From NCBI GenBank assembly GCA_016201215.1, contig JACQDH010000009.1, positions 1 through 36,765 of the forward strand: a stretch of DNA of 36,765 bases, given 5' to 3'. The notes under the pieces are model-generated. The model ran no database searches. It saw only the letters and a program-made list of their open reading frames with translations, and was not told the origin of the DNA. Source of the DNA: Acidobacteriota bacterium (lineage in GTDB: Bacteria > Acidobacteriota > Terriglobia > Acidiferrales > UBA7541). Made by a program: the position numbers and the translations under genes. Positions 1 to 7,909 of the stretch are shown piece after piece (the stretch's first letter is position 1; the number at the start of each line of letters is the position of its first letter).

Positions 1-50
1 TTCCTGCTTGCTGAGCCAGCTCCCCCGCCACGCCTCCATCTCAAACAGAA

Positions 51-83
51 ACGGCCCCGATGCCGAGCACCGGGGCCGTTTTT
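51..83. terminator. Rho-independent terminator, probably bidirectional
   Basis: A perfect 9-bp stem (51-59 with 71-79, arms ACGGCCCCG/CGGGGCCGT) encloses an 11-nt loop. A run of five T follows on the plus strand, and the minus-strand side is followed by TTTCTGTTT. It lies just downstream of the minus-strand HTH gene that ends at 107, so it most likely ends that transcript. It could also stop plus-strand transcription entering from outside the window. Confidence 0.75.
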
Positions 84-106
84 GTGATTTCCGGATAAGA
101 AATCGA

Positions 107-325
107 TTAGTGGTTGCAGCGCGTGTAGAGCACCGTCAGAACCATCAGGTCGGAATTGGTGAACAGCCACCTTTCGGCCTGCTGGCCAGCCGTCTCGGCG
201 GCCCTGCCCAAAAAGCCCAAGTGCTTGCTGCGCGCGACACCGCGCAGGTGCTCCGAGCAAATGCCCGTCAGCCGAGAGACTTCATCTTCGGTGAAAAGCT
301 TCTGGCTCGATTTGATCTTAACCAC
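107..325 (-). CDS. Small helix-turn-helix DNA-binding protein (MerR/excisionase-like)
   Basis: A 72-residue protein starting at a GTG codon, with an AGAGG ribosome-binding site 5 nt upstream. Residues about 9-35 (FTEDEVSRLTGICSEHLRG) have the pattern of a winged-helix/MerR-type recognition motif. After a short basic, Gly-rich wing, a WLFTNSDLMVL segment resembles the end of helix-turn-helix domains of the HTH_17/MerR class. There is no effector or oligomerisation domain, so it is a stand-alone DNA-binding module, perhaps a small regulator. A strong terminator lies just downstream (51-83). The target and function cannot be deduced. The reading is preferred over the overlapping plus-strand frame because of this domain pattern. 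Confidence 0.6.
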   Translation of the reverse strand: MVKIKSSQKLFTEDEVSRLTGICSEHLRGVARSKHLGFLGRAAETAGQQAERWLFTNSDLMVLTVLYTRCNH

Positions 326-544
326 GCCGGCCTCTCAGTGCCCACTCAGTATTCTCTGATGCTCCAGCCATGCTACAGGCTGCTTACATTCCCCAGCAAT
401 AGTCCTTCCGTTCTAGTGGAGAAAACTTTCCGAGTAGTACGCTCGCTGCAACCCGCAAAAGAAAAAAGGCTTAGGCAAGAAAGTTCGCGCTGAGTAGGCA
501 GCAGGGGCTGCGAGATCGCGCGCACCGAATGTGGAAAATCTTGC

Positions 545-1063
545 CTATTGTGGAAAAGACTCTACTATTTCGCGGATCTGCTTCGTGTGACGAACCTCGT
601 GGTGCGCGATCATTTCAAACCACTGATAGAAATTCAGGCTGCCGAAGAACGGATGCGGCCAACGGTAGGCGCGCAGATCGCGGTCGCGGGTCTCCTCGAG
701 CAACGCGAGCGTGCGGCGGCGCAGCTCAGCCAAGGCTGAAAGCATCGCGTCCTTTTCTCCTACGAGTTTTGGGTCGAGCGGGATCGGGGTCCTGGCTTTG
801 ATGGCGCGCCACGCTGCCAGCCAGACCGGCGCGTGAATTCGCTTCCAGACCGGGACGTTGGGCGGGGCGCCTCGTAACAGTATGACGGCGCCACCGGTGA
901 TCGCTCCTTCGACCATGGTGAGGTGGGCGATGACCTCCGCCGCCGACCAACCCTCATGGCGGGGCTTGGTTCGCCAGCGGTCCGGAGGAATTGCATAGGT
1001 GAGGGACTCGAGCCCAGCACGGGCGTGGGCGAGCCGCACAATAATCGGCCCCACATCACGCAT
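545..1063 (-). CDS. DinB-like four-helix metal-binding protein
   Basis: A 172-residue protein of the DinB/YfiT-like superfamily, small four-helix bundles that bind a divalent metal through three histidines. The likely triad is visible: H47 in AEVIAHLTMVE, then H155 and H159 in the C-terminal motif HHEVRH. The N-terminal half has the usual pattern of an early helix, a WSAAEVIAHL segment and a later FYQWFEMIAHHEVRH helix. Members include bacillithiol- and mycothiol-dependent transferases, but most are uncharacterised, so the substrate is unknown. The gene starts 11 bp after the gatA stop codon on the same strand, so it is probably the last gene of a gatC-gatA-dinB transcript. Confidence in the fold is high and in the function low. 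Confidence 0.8.
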   Translation of the reverse strand: MRDVGPIIVRLAHARAGLESLTYAIPPDRWRTKPRHEGWSAAEVIAHLTMVEGAITGGAVILLRGAPPNVPVWKRIHAPVWLAAWRAIKARTPIPLDPKLVGEKDAMLSALAELRRRTLALLEETRDRDLRAYRWPHPFFGSLNFYQWFEMIAHHEVRHTKQIREIVESFPQ

Positions 1064-1074
1064 CCCACAATCGC

Positions 1075-2520
1075 CTAAACGTTGGAACCCCCTGCTTTTT
1101 CAAAGGCATAGGCGAGCTGGAGGACGCGGGCCTCGCCGAAAAGCGGGGCCAGGATCTGCAACCCAACGGGCAGGCCCTCCGGGGTCTTTCCGCACGGAAC
1201 CGAGATGCCCGGCACACCGGCGAGCGAGCCGGTTACCGTATAAATGTCCGCGAGGTACATCTGCAAAGGATCAGCGGTGCGCTCGCCCAGCCGGAAGGCA
1301 GGCACCGGCGAAGTCGGCGTCACAATGGCGTCCACCCGGCTGAAGGCGTCGCGGAAATCGCGCGCGATTAGCGCCCGAACCTTTTGCCCCTTGAGGTAGT
1401 AGGCGTCGTAGTACCCGGCCGAGAGCGCGTAGGTCCCCAGCATGATCCGGCGCTTCACCTCGGGACCAAACCCGCGGCCGCGAGTCTTCCTATACATGTC
1501 GAGCAGCGTCGTGCCAGGAACGCGCAACCCGTAGCGCACGCCGTCATAGCGCGCCAGGTTGGAGCTGGCCTCCGCCGTGGCGATGATGTAGTAGGTGGCG
1601 ATGGCGTAATCGGTGTGCGGCATGCGCAGCTCGACGGGCTGGCACCCCAGGCTTCTTAGCAGGCCGATTCCCGCCTCGACCCGCTTACGCACCGCCGGGT
1701 CCATGCCCTCGGCGAAGTACTCTTGGGGAATGCCGATACGCAGGCCCTTGACCGGCTTTTCGATCTCCGCCTGATAATCGGGCACAGGTGCCCCAGCCGA
1801 AGTGGAGTCGTTGGGGTCGCGTCCGGCGATGGCACGCAGCACGGCAGCAGCGTCGCGCACCGAAGTGGCCAACGGGCCGATGCGGTCGAGCGAGGAAGCA
1901 AACGCAATCAGCCCGTAACGCGAGACCCTACCGTAACTCGGCATCATGGCGGGGATGCCGCAAAGCGCCCCCGGCTGGCGGATGGAGCCGCCCGTGTCGG
2001 TCCCTAGCGCCGCGACCGCAAGCCCCGCCGCCACAGCCGCCGCCGAGCCTCCACTCGAGCCGCCAGGCACCCGCTCCGGGGCCAGCGGATTGCGCACCGG
2101 CCCATAGGCCGAGTTCTCGTTGGAAGAGCCCATGGCGAACTCGTCGCAGTTGGTCTTGCCGAGCAGTACAGCGCCGGCGCGTTCCAGGCGCTCGACCGCG
2201 CTGGCATCGTAGGGCGGAAAATAGTTCTCCAGGATGCGCGAGCCGCAGGTCGTGCGCACTCCCCGAGTGCTGATCACGTCCTTGATGGCCACCGGGACGC
2301 CGGCGAGCGGCGGCAGCGACTCGCCGCGGGAGAGCAAGGCGTCGATGCGGTCCGCCTGCGCATAGGCGCGTTCCGGGCAGAGCGTCAGATAGGCGTTCAG
2401 TTCAGGGTTGCGCTTTTCAATGCGGGCGTAAAAGTCGGCAGTCATCTCGCGGGCGGAGATTTTCCGAGCCTCGAGAGAAGAACGGACGGAAGGGATCGTC
2501 CATGGGGTGGCGCCGGTCAT
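1075..2520 (-). CDS. gatA: Asp-tRNA(Asn)/Glu-tRNA(Gln) amidotransferase subunit A
   Basis: The amidase subunit of GatCAB. It hydrolyses glutamine to give ammonia for converting Glu-tRNA(Gln) or Asp-tRNA(Asn) to the amidated form. The 481 residues match the family's usual 480-490. The Ser-cisSer-Lys catalytic triad is readable: K80 in VPVAIKDV, cis-Ser S155 in PGGSSGGSAAA and nucleophile S179 in GTDTGGSIRQP. The characteristic YGRVSRYGL and EVKRRIMLGTYALSAGYYDAYY segments are present. The start codon overlaps the gatC stop codon as ATGA (2517-2520), implying translational coupling. One oddity is CGIPAMMPSYG at 187-197, where most relatives have CGVVG-L/M-KPTYG, so the near-invariant Lys is Met here. 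gatB is not in the window. Confidence 0.96.
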   Translation of the reverse strand: MTGATPWTIPSVRSSLEARKISAREMTADFYARIEKRNPELNAYLTLCPERAYAQADRIDALLSRGESLPPLAGVPVAIKDVISTRGVRTTCGSRILENYFPPYDASAVERLERAGAVLLGKTNCDEFAMGSSNENSAYGPVRNPLAPERVPGGSSGGSAAAVAAGLAVAALGTDTGGSIRQPGALCGIPAMMPSYGRVSRYGLIAFASSLDRIGPLATSVRDAAAVLRAIAGRDPNDSTSAGAPVPDYQAEIEKPVKGLRIGIPQEYFAEGMDPAVRKRVEAGIGLLRSLGCQPVELRMPHTDYAIATYYIIATAEASSNLARYDGVRYGLRVPGTTLLDMYRKTRGRGFGPEVKRRIMLGTYALSAGYYDAYYLKGQKVRALIARDFRDAFSRVDAIVTPTSPVPAFRLGERTADPLQMYLADIYTVTGSLAGVPGISVPCGKTPEGLPVGLQILAPLFGEARVLQLAYAFEKAGGSNV

Positions 2521-2834
2521 CGGTCAATGACCTTGGGAACCCGGAAGTAGGGCGGGCTGGGGTCTGGCGCGCCGGCCAAGACCTCTCCGGTGAGCGCGCA
2601 CGCAACCGCAACGTCCTCCCGCAAGGCGATCTCCTCGCCAGGCTTGTCCTGAGCAGGCGCATCGAAGAGTACCTGCGCCAGCGGCTCGACCTGCGAGGTC
2701 TCCAGTTCGCCCAGCTTTTCCATATAGGTCAGAATGGAGTCAAGTTCGCGCTGAATGGACTGCACCTCGCCCTCGGACAGTTCGAGGTGGGCCAGCTCGG
2801 CCACGTGCAGCACATCCTCTCGGCTGATTTTCAT
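2517..2834 (-). CDS. gatC: Asp-tRNA(Asn)/Glu-tRNA(Gln) amidotransferase subunit C
   Basis: A 105-residue GatC, the small subunit that wraps around GatA and stabilises the GatA-GatB interface. It shows the family pattern: ISREDVLHVAELAHLELSEGE at the start, a LDSILTYMEKLGELET helix, VEPLAQV and a C-terminal FRVPKVID. The reading frame is open further upstream to about 3242, but the ATG at 2834 is chosen because an AGGGAAG ribosome-binding site lies a few nucleotides upstream and the product then matches the family length. The gene overlaps gatA by four bases. A good extended -10 element lies about 45 bp upstream (2876-2884). Confidence 0.95.
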   Translation of the reverse strand: MKISREDVLHVAELAHLELSEGEVQSIQRELDSILTYMEKLGELETSQVEPLAQVLFDAPAQDKPGEEIALREDVAVACALTGEVLAGAPDPSPPYFRVPKVIDR

Positions 2835-2875
2835 TCTTCTTCCCTGCTGATCTTGGGCATCAGAGTCAGTCCGCG

Positions 2876-2884
2876 ATTCTAGCA
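2876..2884 (-). promoter_or_regulatory. Candidate extended -10 promoter of gatC-gatA
   Basis: Read on the minus strand this is TGCTAGAAT, an extended -10 (TGn plus TAGAAT). No convincing -35 lies 17-18 bp further upstream, which is common for extended -10 promoters. The predicted start would give a leader of about 35 nt before the gatC ATG. Confidence 0.45.
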
Positions 2885-3019
2885 CAGCGTCTGCTGCCAG
2901 CCTCCTCGCCTCTACCACCTCGATCCCCAAGACCCCGACAGCCCAGGCGAGGTTCCGGCGGCCCGCTTCCCTGGCGACGGGGCGCAGGATCACGGAAAGC
3001 CAAAATGCCCCGTTGCTCG

Positions 3020-3607
3020 TTAGCCATTTGTTTTTTGCTGCAGGCCGAGGCGGTCGGCAATGCCGCGCAGGGCCTCGATGCAGAACCCGATGTGCTCTTC
3101 GAGCGGCACGCCGAGTTCCTCGGCGCCCCGGATCACGTCCTGGCGATTGACGCCCCGAGCGAAGGCTTTGTCCTTCAGCTTGCGCTTCACCGAATCGGGT
3201 TCGACCTCGAAGATGCTTTTGCCCGGCTTGACCAGGGCGCAAGCGGTGAGGAAGCCGGCCAGTTCGTCGCAGGCAAACAGGGTGTGCTCGAGCTGGGACT
3301 GGCGCGGCAAACCGCAGTAGTCGGCGTGAGAAAGGATGGCGCGAATCATCTCTTCGGGATAGCCGCGTTCGCGGAGGATCTTGGAGCCTTCGTAGGGATG
3401 TTCCCGGGCGGAGTGGTGAGCGTCATTGGGCCAGCGCTCGTAGTCGAAATCGTGCAGCAGTGCAGTCAGGCCCCAGAACGCCTCGTCGGCGCCGAACTTT
3501 CGGGCATAGGCGCGCAGGCAGGCTTCGACCGCCAGAGCATGCTTGCGGAGATTTTCGTTCTGCGTGTACTCGCAAAGAAGGGCCCAGGCTTCGTCCCGAC
3601 TTGGCAT
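3020..3607 (-). CDS. HD-domain metal-dependent phosphohydrolase
   Basis: A 195-residue HD-superfamily protein. The metal-binding signature is present as H23 (RKHALAVEA), the H52-D53 pair (LLHDFDYE), histidines in the following HSAREHPYEG stretch, and H94 and D96 in ILSHADYCG. This is the pattern of small stand-alone HD hydrolases acting on nucleotides or other phosphoesters; the substrate cannot be read from the sequence. The frame is open upstream to 3790, but the ATG at 3607 has a GGAGG ribosome-binding site and begins a normal domain. It lies 185 bp upstream of gatC on the same strand. The leader upstream of the start carries competing hairpins (3647-3692), so expression may be controlled at the RNA level. 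Confidence 0.8.
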   Translation of the reverse strand: MPSRDEAWALLCEYTQNENLRKHALAVEACLRAYARKFGADEAFWGLTALLHDFDYERWPNDAHHSAREHPYEGSKILRERGYPEEMIRAILSHADYCGLPRQSQLEHTLFACDELAGFLTACALVKPGKSIFEVEPDSVKRKLKDKAFARGVNRQDVIRGAEELGVPLEEHIGFCIEALRGIADRLGLQQKTNG

Positions 3608-3646
3608 CCTCAACCTCCGGAAACCTGCGCGATGAAGTGAGCAGGC

Positions 3647-3692
3647 CACCTGTCCTTTCGTACAGTAAAAGGACAGGTGAGCACGCCTGTCC
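3647..3692 (-). promoter_or_regulatory. Mutually exclusive hairpins in the HD gene leader (attenuator-like or REP-like)
   Basis: Three 7-base elements occur in order. On the minus strand they read GGACAGG (3686-3692), CCTGTCC (3671-3677) and GGACAGG (3649-3655). The first two can pair over an 8-nt loop, and this hairpin is followed by TTTTA, like a weak terminator. The second and third belong to a perfect 12-bp inverted repeat (3647-3658 with 3668-3679, 9-nt loop). The two structures exclude each other. A TATACT-like -10 sits just upstream at 3703-3708 (minus), which would put the element in the 5' leader of the HD gene. A dispersed intergenic repeat is the alternative explanation. Confidence 0.5.
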
Positions 3693-3771
3693 CGCTGCCA
3701 GAAGTATATACAAAGGGCGGCAGTTCCACCGCGTCCGCGTATTTGCAGGAAAGAAAAATCGAAAAAAGCTC

Positions 3772-3800
3772 TTGACACCGGGAGTGTCACTCGGCAGAAT
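3772..3800 (+). promoter_or_regulatory. Candidate sigma-70 promoter with overlapping operator for the XRE gene
   Basis: A perfect -35 TTGACA (3772-3777) and a -10 CAGAAT (3795-3800) are separated by 17 bp. An inverted repeat TGACAC/GTGTCA (3773-3778 and 3784-3789) overlaps the -35 and the spacer, which is a good place for a repressor. Since the downstream gene encodes an HTH regulator, autoregulation is plausible but untested. The leader to the GTG at 3882 would be about 75 nt. Confidence 0.55.
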
Positions 3801-3881
3801 GCCGCTGCGCCAGTTATCTGCCTTCCCCCCGTCGTACGTTCCTCCCTCTCCGCATGCCGGAACAGTTAACGAGGAGCGCCG

Positions 3882-4535
3882 GTGTCGGAAAACAACGGCA
3901 ACAAGAGTCAGATGGACACGGATATGGATCGTGAGGTCGTCCGTTGCAAGGTCTGCGGACTCGTGCAGTACCGCACCCGCACAGGCAATTGCCGTCGCTG
4001 CGTCCGTATGCTCCCGCCCAAGGTGGAATTCCTGATTCCGCCGCCAGCGCCGCAGGAGTTGCCGGGCGATGACCGGCAGCTATTCGAGAAGTGGCCGAAC
4101 CGCGAGACGGTGGAGAACATCGGCCAGCGGATCCGCCAGCTTCGCGAATCGCGCGGCATGACGCAGAGCCAGCTCCAGGCACGCTCGCGCGTCTCGCGCT
4201 CCTACCTGTCGCGGATCGAAAGCGGTCAGATGACGCCGAGTCTCGGCACGCTGGAGAAGATTTCGGAGGCGCTGGGGGTGGGGCTGAATCGCTTCTTCAT
4301 CCCCGAATCCACCGGCGAAGCCCTGCTGGAAGACCCCTTCATCCAGGGTCTGCGGCCGTACCTGCGGCAACTGGACTGGGAGCAGTGGCAGGGCATCCTG
4401 AAGCGCTTGCAGGCCATCAGCGACCACGTCACCAGCAGCAACGGCCCAGTCCGCCCGGCACCCCAGCCGCCGGCGAAGATCCCGCAACTCGGGCCGCGGC
4501 GCACGGGGCACTCCTTGGTGGTGGGACACCGCTAG
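3882..4535 (+). CDS. XRE-family transcriptional regulator with N-terminal zinc ribbon
   Basis: A 217-residue protein. Residues 22-40 hold two CxxC pairs (C22/C25 and C37/C40), a zinc-ribbon-like module. Residues about 80-139 form a typical XRE/Cro HTH domain, with IGQRIRQLRESRGMTQSQLQ, SYLSRIESGQMTPSLGTLEKI and ALGVGLNRFF. The C-terminal part is helical and then Pro-rich and basic, without a recognisable sensor. Start choice: a GTG at 3882 preceded by GAGGAG at 5 nt. It is divergent from the HD gene, and a promoter with an inverted repeat lies upstream. It is likely a DNA-binding regulator whose zinc ribbon may serve structure, dimerisation or sensing. Target genes are unknown. Confidence 0.85.
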   Translation: MSENNGNKSQMDTDMDREVVRCKVCGLVQYRTRTGNCRRCVRMLPPKVEFLIPPPAPQELPGDDRQLFEKWPNRETVENIGQRIRQLRESRGMTQSQLQARSRVSRSYLSRIESGQMTPSLGTLEKISEALGVGLNRFFIPESTGEALLEDPFIQGLRPYLRQLDWEQWQGILKRLQAISDHVTSSNGPVRPAPQPPAKIPQLGPRRTGHSLVVGHR

Positions 4536-4671
4536 ATCACCCGAGGCATCACCCTGGCAGCGCAAGCTCTTGGCCCAGCAGCAGGGCCGCGCCCTCTTCT
4601 GCTTTTATCTCCTGACTTGCGCGGAGAGCCGGCAGCACGGGCCGGCGCGCAGCGAAGGCTTGCGGCGCTTG

Positions 4672-5235
4672 CTATTGCGCTTCCTGCGCGCCGACACGAA
4701 CTAGGGTAATCTGCGTGGCGTCGCCGCGCTTTCCAAGGGCCACGACCCGCGCAAGGTCGTCATGGTCAGCCACAAAAGCGACCTCGTTCTCACTCAGATC
4801 CACACCTTTGGCGGTGACCTTGACGTGCCGCGAGCTGGACTCTTCGCGCTTGAAGTCCGGGCCCAGGCGGGCGCGGTACCACGCCTCCACCTTGTCGAGC
4901 GGATCGGACGAGTGATACTGCACGACGACGAGGCCCACCCGCTGTTCTGCCGGCAGGCTGAGTTCGACGTTCTTGCCGGACTCGGCCCGTGTGGCCCCGG
5001 GATAAATCGGCAGGCCGGCGTCTCGAGCTGCGGTCTCGCCAACCTTCAATTCGCCCACCGGGGTGCTGACCTGCACTTCCTGCCCGGATTTGTGGACGCG
5101 GATATTCTGTAAGACCAGACCCGCCACGAAAGCTCCGCCCACAACGAATAGGACCAACAGGGCGCCTGCAACGCCGAGGATCCACCAGAGTAGGTTGCTT
5201 TTCTTGGCCGGTGTTGGAACCGGAGCCGTTGACAT
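4672..5235 (-). CDS. Membrane-anchored protein of unknown function
   Basis: A 187-residue protein with a short cytoplasmic N-terminus, one hydrophobic segment at about residues 14-42 (LLWWILGVAGALLVLFVVGG and on) and a hydrophilic domain probably outside the membrane. The soluble domain contains LPIYPGATR, followed by a VQYHSSDPLDKVEAWYRARLG stretch. That pattern occurs in many uncharacterised acidobacterial and related proteins. No catalytic motif is visible. The ATG at 5235 has an AGAGGGG ribosome-binding site, while the longer upstream frame has no domain. It lies downstream of glpX on the same strand, with a 235-bp gap in which I see no clear terminator or promoter. Confidence 0.75.
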   Translation of the reverse strand: MSTAPVPTPAKKSNLLWWILGVAGALLVLFVVGGAFVAGLVLQNIRVHKSGQEVQVSTPVGELKVGETAARDAGLPIYPGATRAESGKNVELSLPAEQRVGLVVVQYHSSDPLDKVEAWYRARLGPDFKREESSSRHVKVTAKGVDLSENEVAFVADHDDLARVVALGKRGDATQITLVRVGAQEAQ

Positions 5236-5470
5236 GGCTACACCCCTCTTGCGTCTTTGCTCCCACCAAAGGATACGCTGGAGACCGCCGGGATGTTTCC
5301 TCGTCCTGGTGCTGCCGAGGTAGTGAGCCGCCGGCTCCGACGGGAACAGCCTTGTGGTCGAGTGGAGGTCATGGCGTGCAACCCGAAGCATTTCACCAGA
5401 GAGATTCCTCGCGGAGTTTATCCCGAGCAGAAGCGAGGGGCTCGGAAGGACAGCGCTCGTGCGGCAGCCA

Positions 5471-6457
<987 letters not shown>

Positions 6458-6544
6458 CGTTGCTCCTATGTGAGATGTGCCCGGGTGACCTTCCTGCTCG
6501 ACCCTGGCGCGGCGGGTGCCTGCGACCGGCCGGGGGGACCTCCT

Positions 6545-6574
6545 ATCATATGCAAAGCCGGTTGCGGCAACCAA
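6545..6574 (-). promoter_or_regulatory. Candidate promoter of glpX
   Basis: On the minus strand, TTGGTT (6569-6574) and TATGAT (6545-6550) are separated by 18 bp, in the 123-bp gap between the DUF711 gene and glpX. The -10 match is good and the -35 moderate. It would allow glpX to be expressed independently of the upstream genes. Confidence 0.4.
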
Positions 6575-6580
6575 GAGTCT

Positions 6581-7855
6581 CTACGGCATGGGACGCAGGG
6601 TCGTGTTGACCAAGAACGGGTCGTCGAATGCGCTGCGCTCGCCCGCTTTCTTGCCCGCGACCGGCTGCAGGCGAGCGGAAAGAGGTTTGCGCAGCTTGAA
6701 GGCCAAGCTCGCGACATCGCCGATGATTCGGGCGAGCTGCTCCTCGGTGACATCGCCCGGCAGAGGGATGGTATCGAGACCCGTGCCGCAGACCGCTGAA
6801 TAGGCGAGCAGCGAGTCGAGCGTGAGCGTGCCCTCGCCCCAGCGCTGTGCCAGCACGCTGTCCTCAAGCACCGGCAGCATCAGTCCCGAATAGCCGGCGC
6901 GCTTCACCGGGATCGCGCGCAGCGCAGCAGTGATGACGGCGGCAGCGGTCATGGTTCCGCTCGAGCCGACCTTTGCGCCGGTCAGGTTTTCGATGGCGGC
7001 ACCGATGGAAACGTCTTTGAGCGGAGCGGGAGAGAGGTCAATGCCCACGTAGCTCCATGCGGTCTCCTTCTCGAGCCGCAAGGCGACGGCCTCGATGACC
7101 CGCGCGTGCTGCCCCAAAGCCGACTCCAGCGCTTTGCCGGCCGTGCCCGGCTGCCGGCTGGAGGCAAACGCCTCCGCAACCACATTGGCCGATTGCAGCG
7201 CAATTCCAAATTGCCGTCCCGCGCCGGTGTGGTAGGAGCCCGGATAGAAGGGTGTGTTCACGGGAACCATGGCCGTGGCGGAAAAACTGAAATTGCCCTG
7301 GCTGTGCCGTGTTTTTTTCGAAAGGAACTTCATTAGCTTCGCCGCGGCGAGCACGGCGTTCCAGTGCACACCGTCTTCTCCGGCGACGACCACACTCGCA
7401 TTGAGCGTTGTCGTGTGGCGCAGGATCTCGCCGAGCAACTCGACCTGACGTGGATCGTCGGTATCGCGCAGCATGGCCGGGCCGATGGCGGTGTCGAAGC
7501 CTTCTTTCTTAGCCAGGGCTTCGTACTCGCGGAAGAAGGCCACCACGGCATCGCCCCCAAGGCCGCGCGTGTACTCCGGAAAAGGCTGCGTGCTGATACG
7601 GATGGACTGAACCTCGTAGCCGGCCTGCTCGTAGGCCTCCTTGGCCTTGCGGAGCATGGCCAGCGCCTCTGCGATCTGCTCCTTGTACGGCGCGCGCTCC
7701 AGGCGCACGAAGGCAGTGAGGGCGCGTACCTTGGGCTTTTCCGCAGCACGAGCAGAGGCAGCACAAGAAAGCGCCAAGACAAAAAGCAGGATATGGGCCA
7801 GCCCGCGGAGCACCGCGCGCGAATGCAGCTCGGAGGCTCCATGTCCTCGGGTCAT
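6581..7855 (-). CDS. Exported DUF711 (UPF0210-like) family protein
   Basis: A 424-residue protein. Residues 1-37 form a signal peptide (hydrophobic LAHILLFVLALSCAASA, then ARA-AEK). The rest matches the DUF711 family, with NTPFYPGSYHTG, GSSGTMTAAAVITAALRAIP, SGLMLPVLEDSVLAQR and CGTGLDTIPLPGD as the most telling stretches. DUF711 proteins resemble the pyruvate-formate-lyase-like fold, but their function is not established. Most members I know are cytoplasmic, so a clear export signal is unusual. The start at 7855 has GAGGAGGGT just upstream. The gene follows the acyl-CoA dehydrogenase gene by 54 bp and is probably co-transcribed with it. Confidence 0.85.
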   Translation of the reverse strand: MTRGHGASELHSRAVLRGLAHILLFVLALSCAASARAAEKPKVRALTAFVRLERAPYKEQIAEALAMLRKAKEAYEQAGYEVQSIRISTQPFPEYTRGLGGDAVVAFFREYEALAKKEGFDTAIGPAMLRDTDDPRQVELLGEILRHTTTLNASVVVAGEDGVHWNAVLAAAKLMKFLSKKTRHSQGNFSFSATAMVPVNTPFYPGSYHTGAGRQFGIALQSANVVAEAFASSRQPGTAGKALESALGQHARVIEAVALRLEKETAWSYVGIDLSPAPLKDVSIGAAIENLTGAKVGSSGTMTAAAVITAALRAIPVKRAGYSGLMLPVLEDSVLAQRWGEGTLTLDSLLAYSAVCGTGLDTIPLPGDVTEEQLARIIGDVASLAFKLRKPLSARLQPVAGKKAGERSAFDDPFLVNTTLRPMP

Positions 7856-7909
7856 ACACCCTCCTCGTGTTTTGCGCAGCGGAACGAGTTCGCGCGCCGC
7901 ACTGCGGTC

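Noticed and set aside
530-557. Two TTTTCCACA boxes 19 bp apart on the minus strand, resembling DnaA boxes
   Set aside because: One overlaps the end of the DinB-like coding sequence, no AT-rich unwinding region or dnaA/dnaN neighbour is present, and two boxes are too few to call an origin.
4536-4671. GCCGGC inverted repeat after the XRE gene as a terminator
   Set aside because: The stem is short and no T-run follows on either strand.
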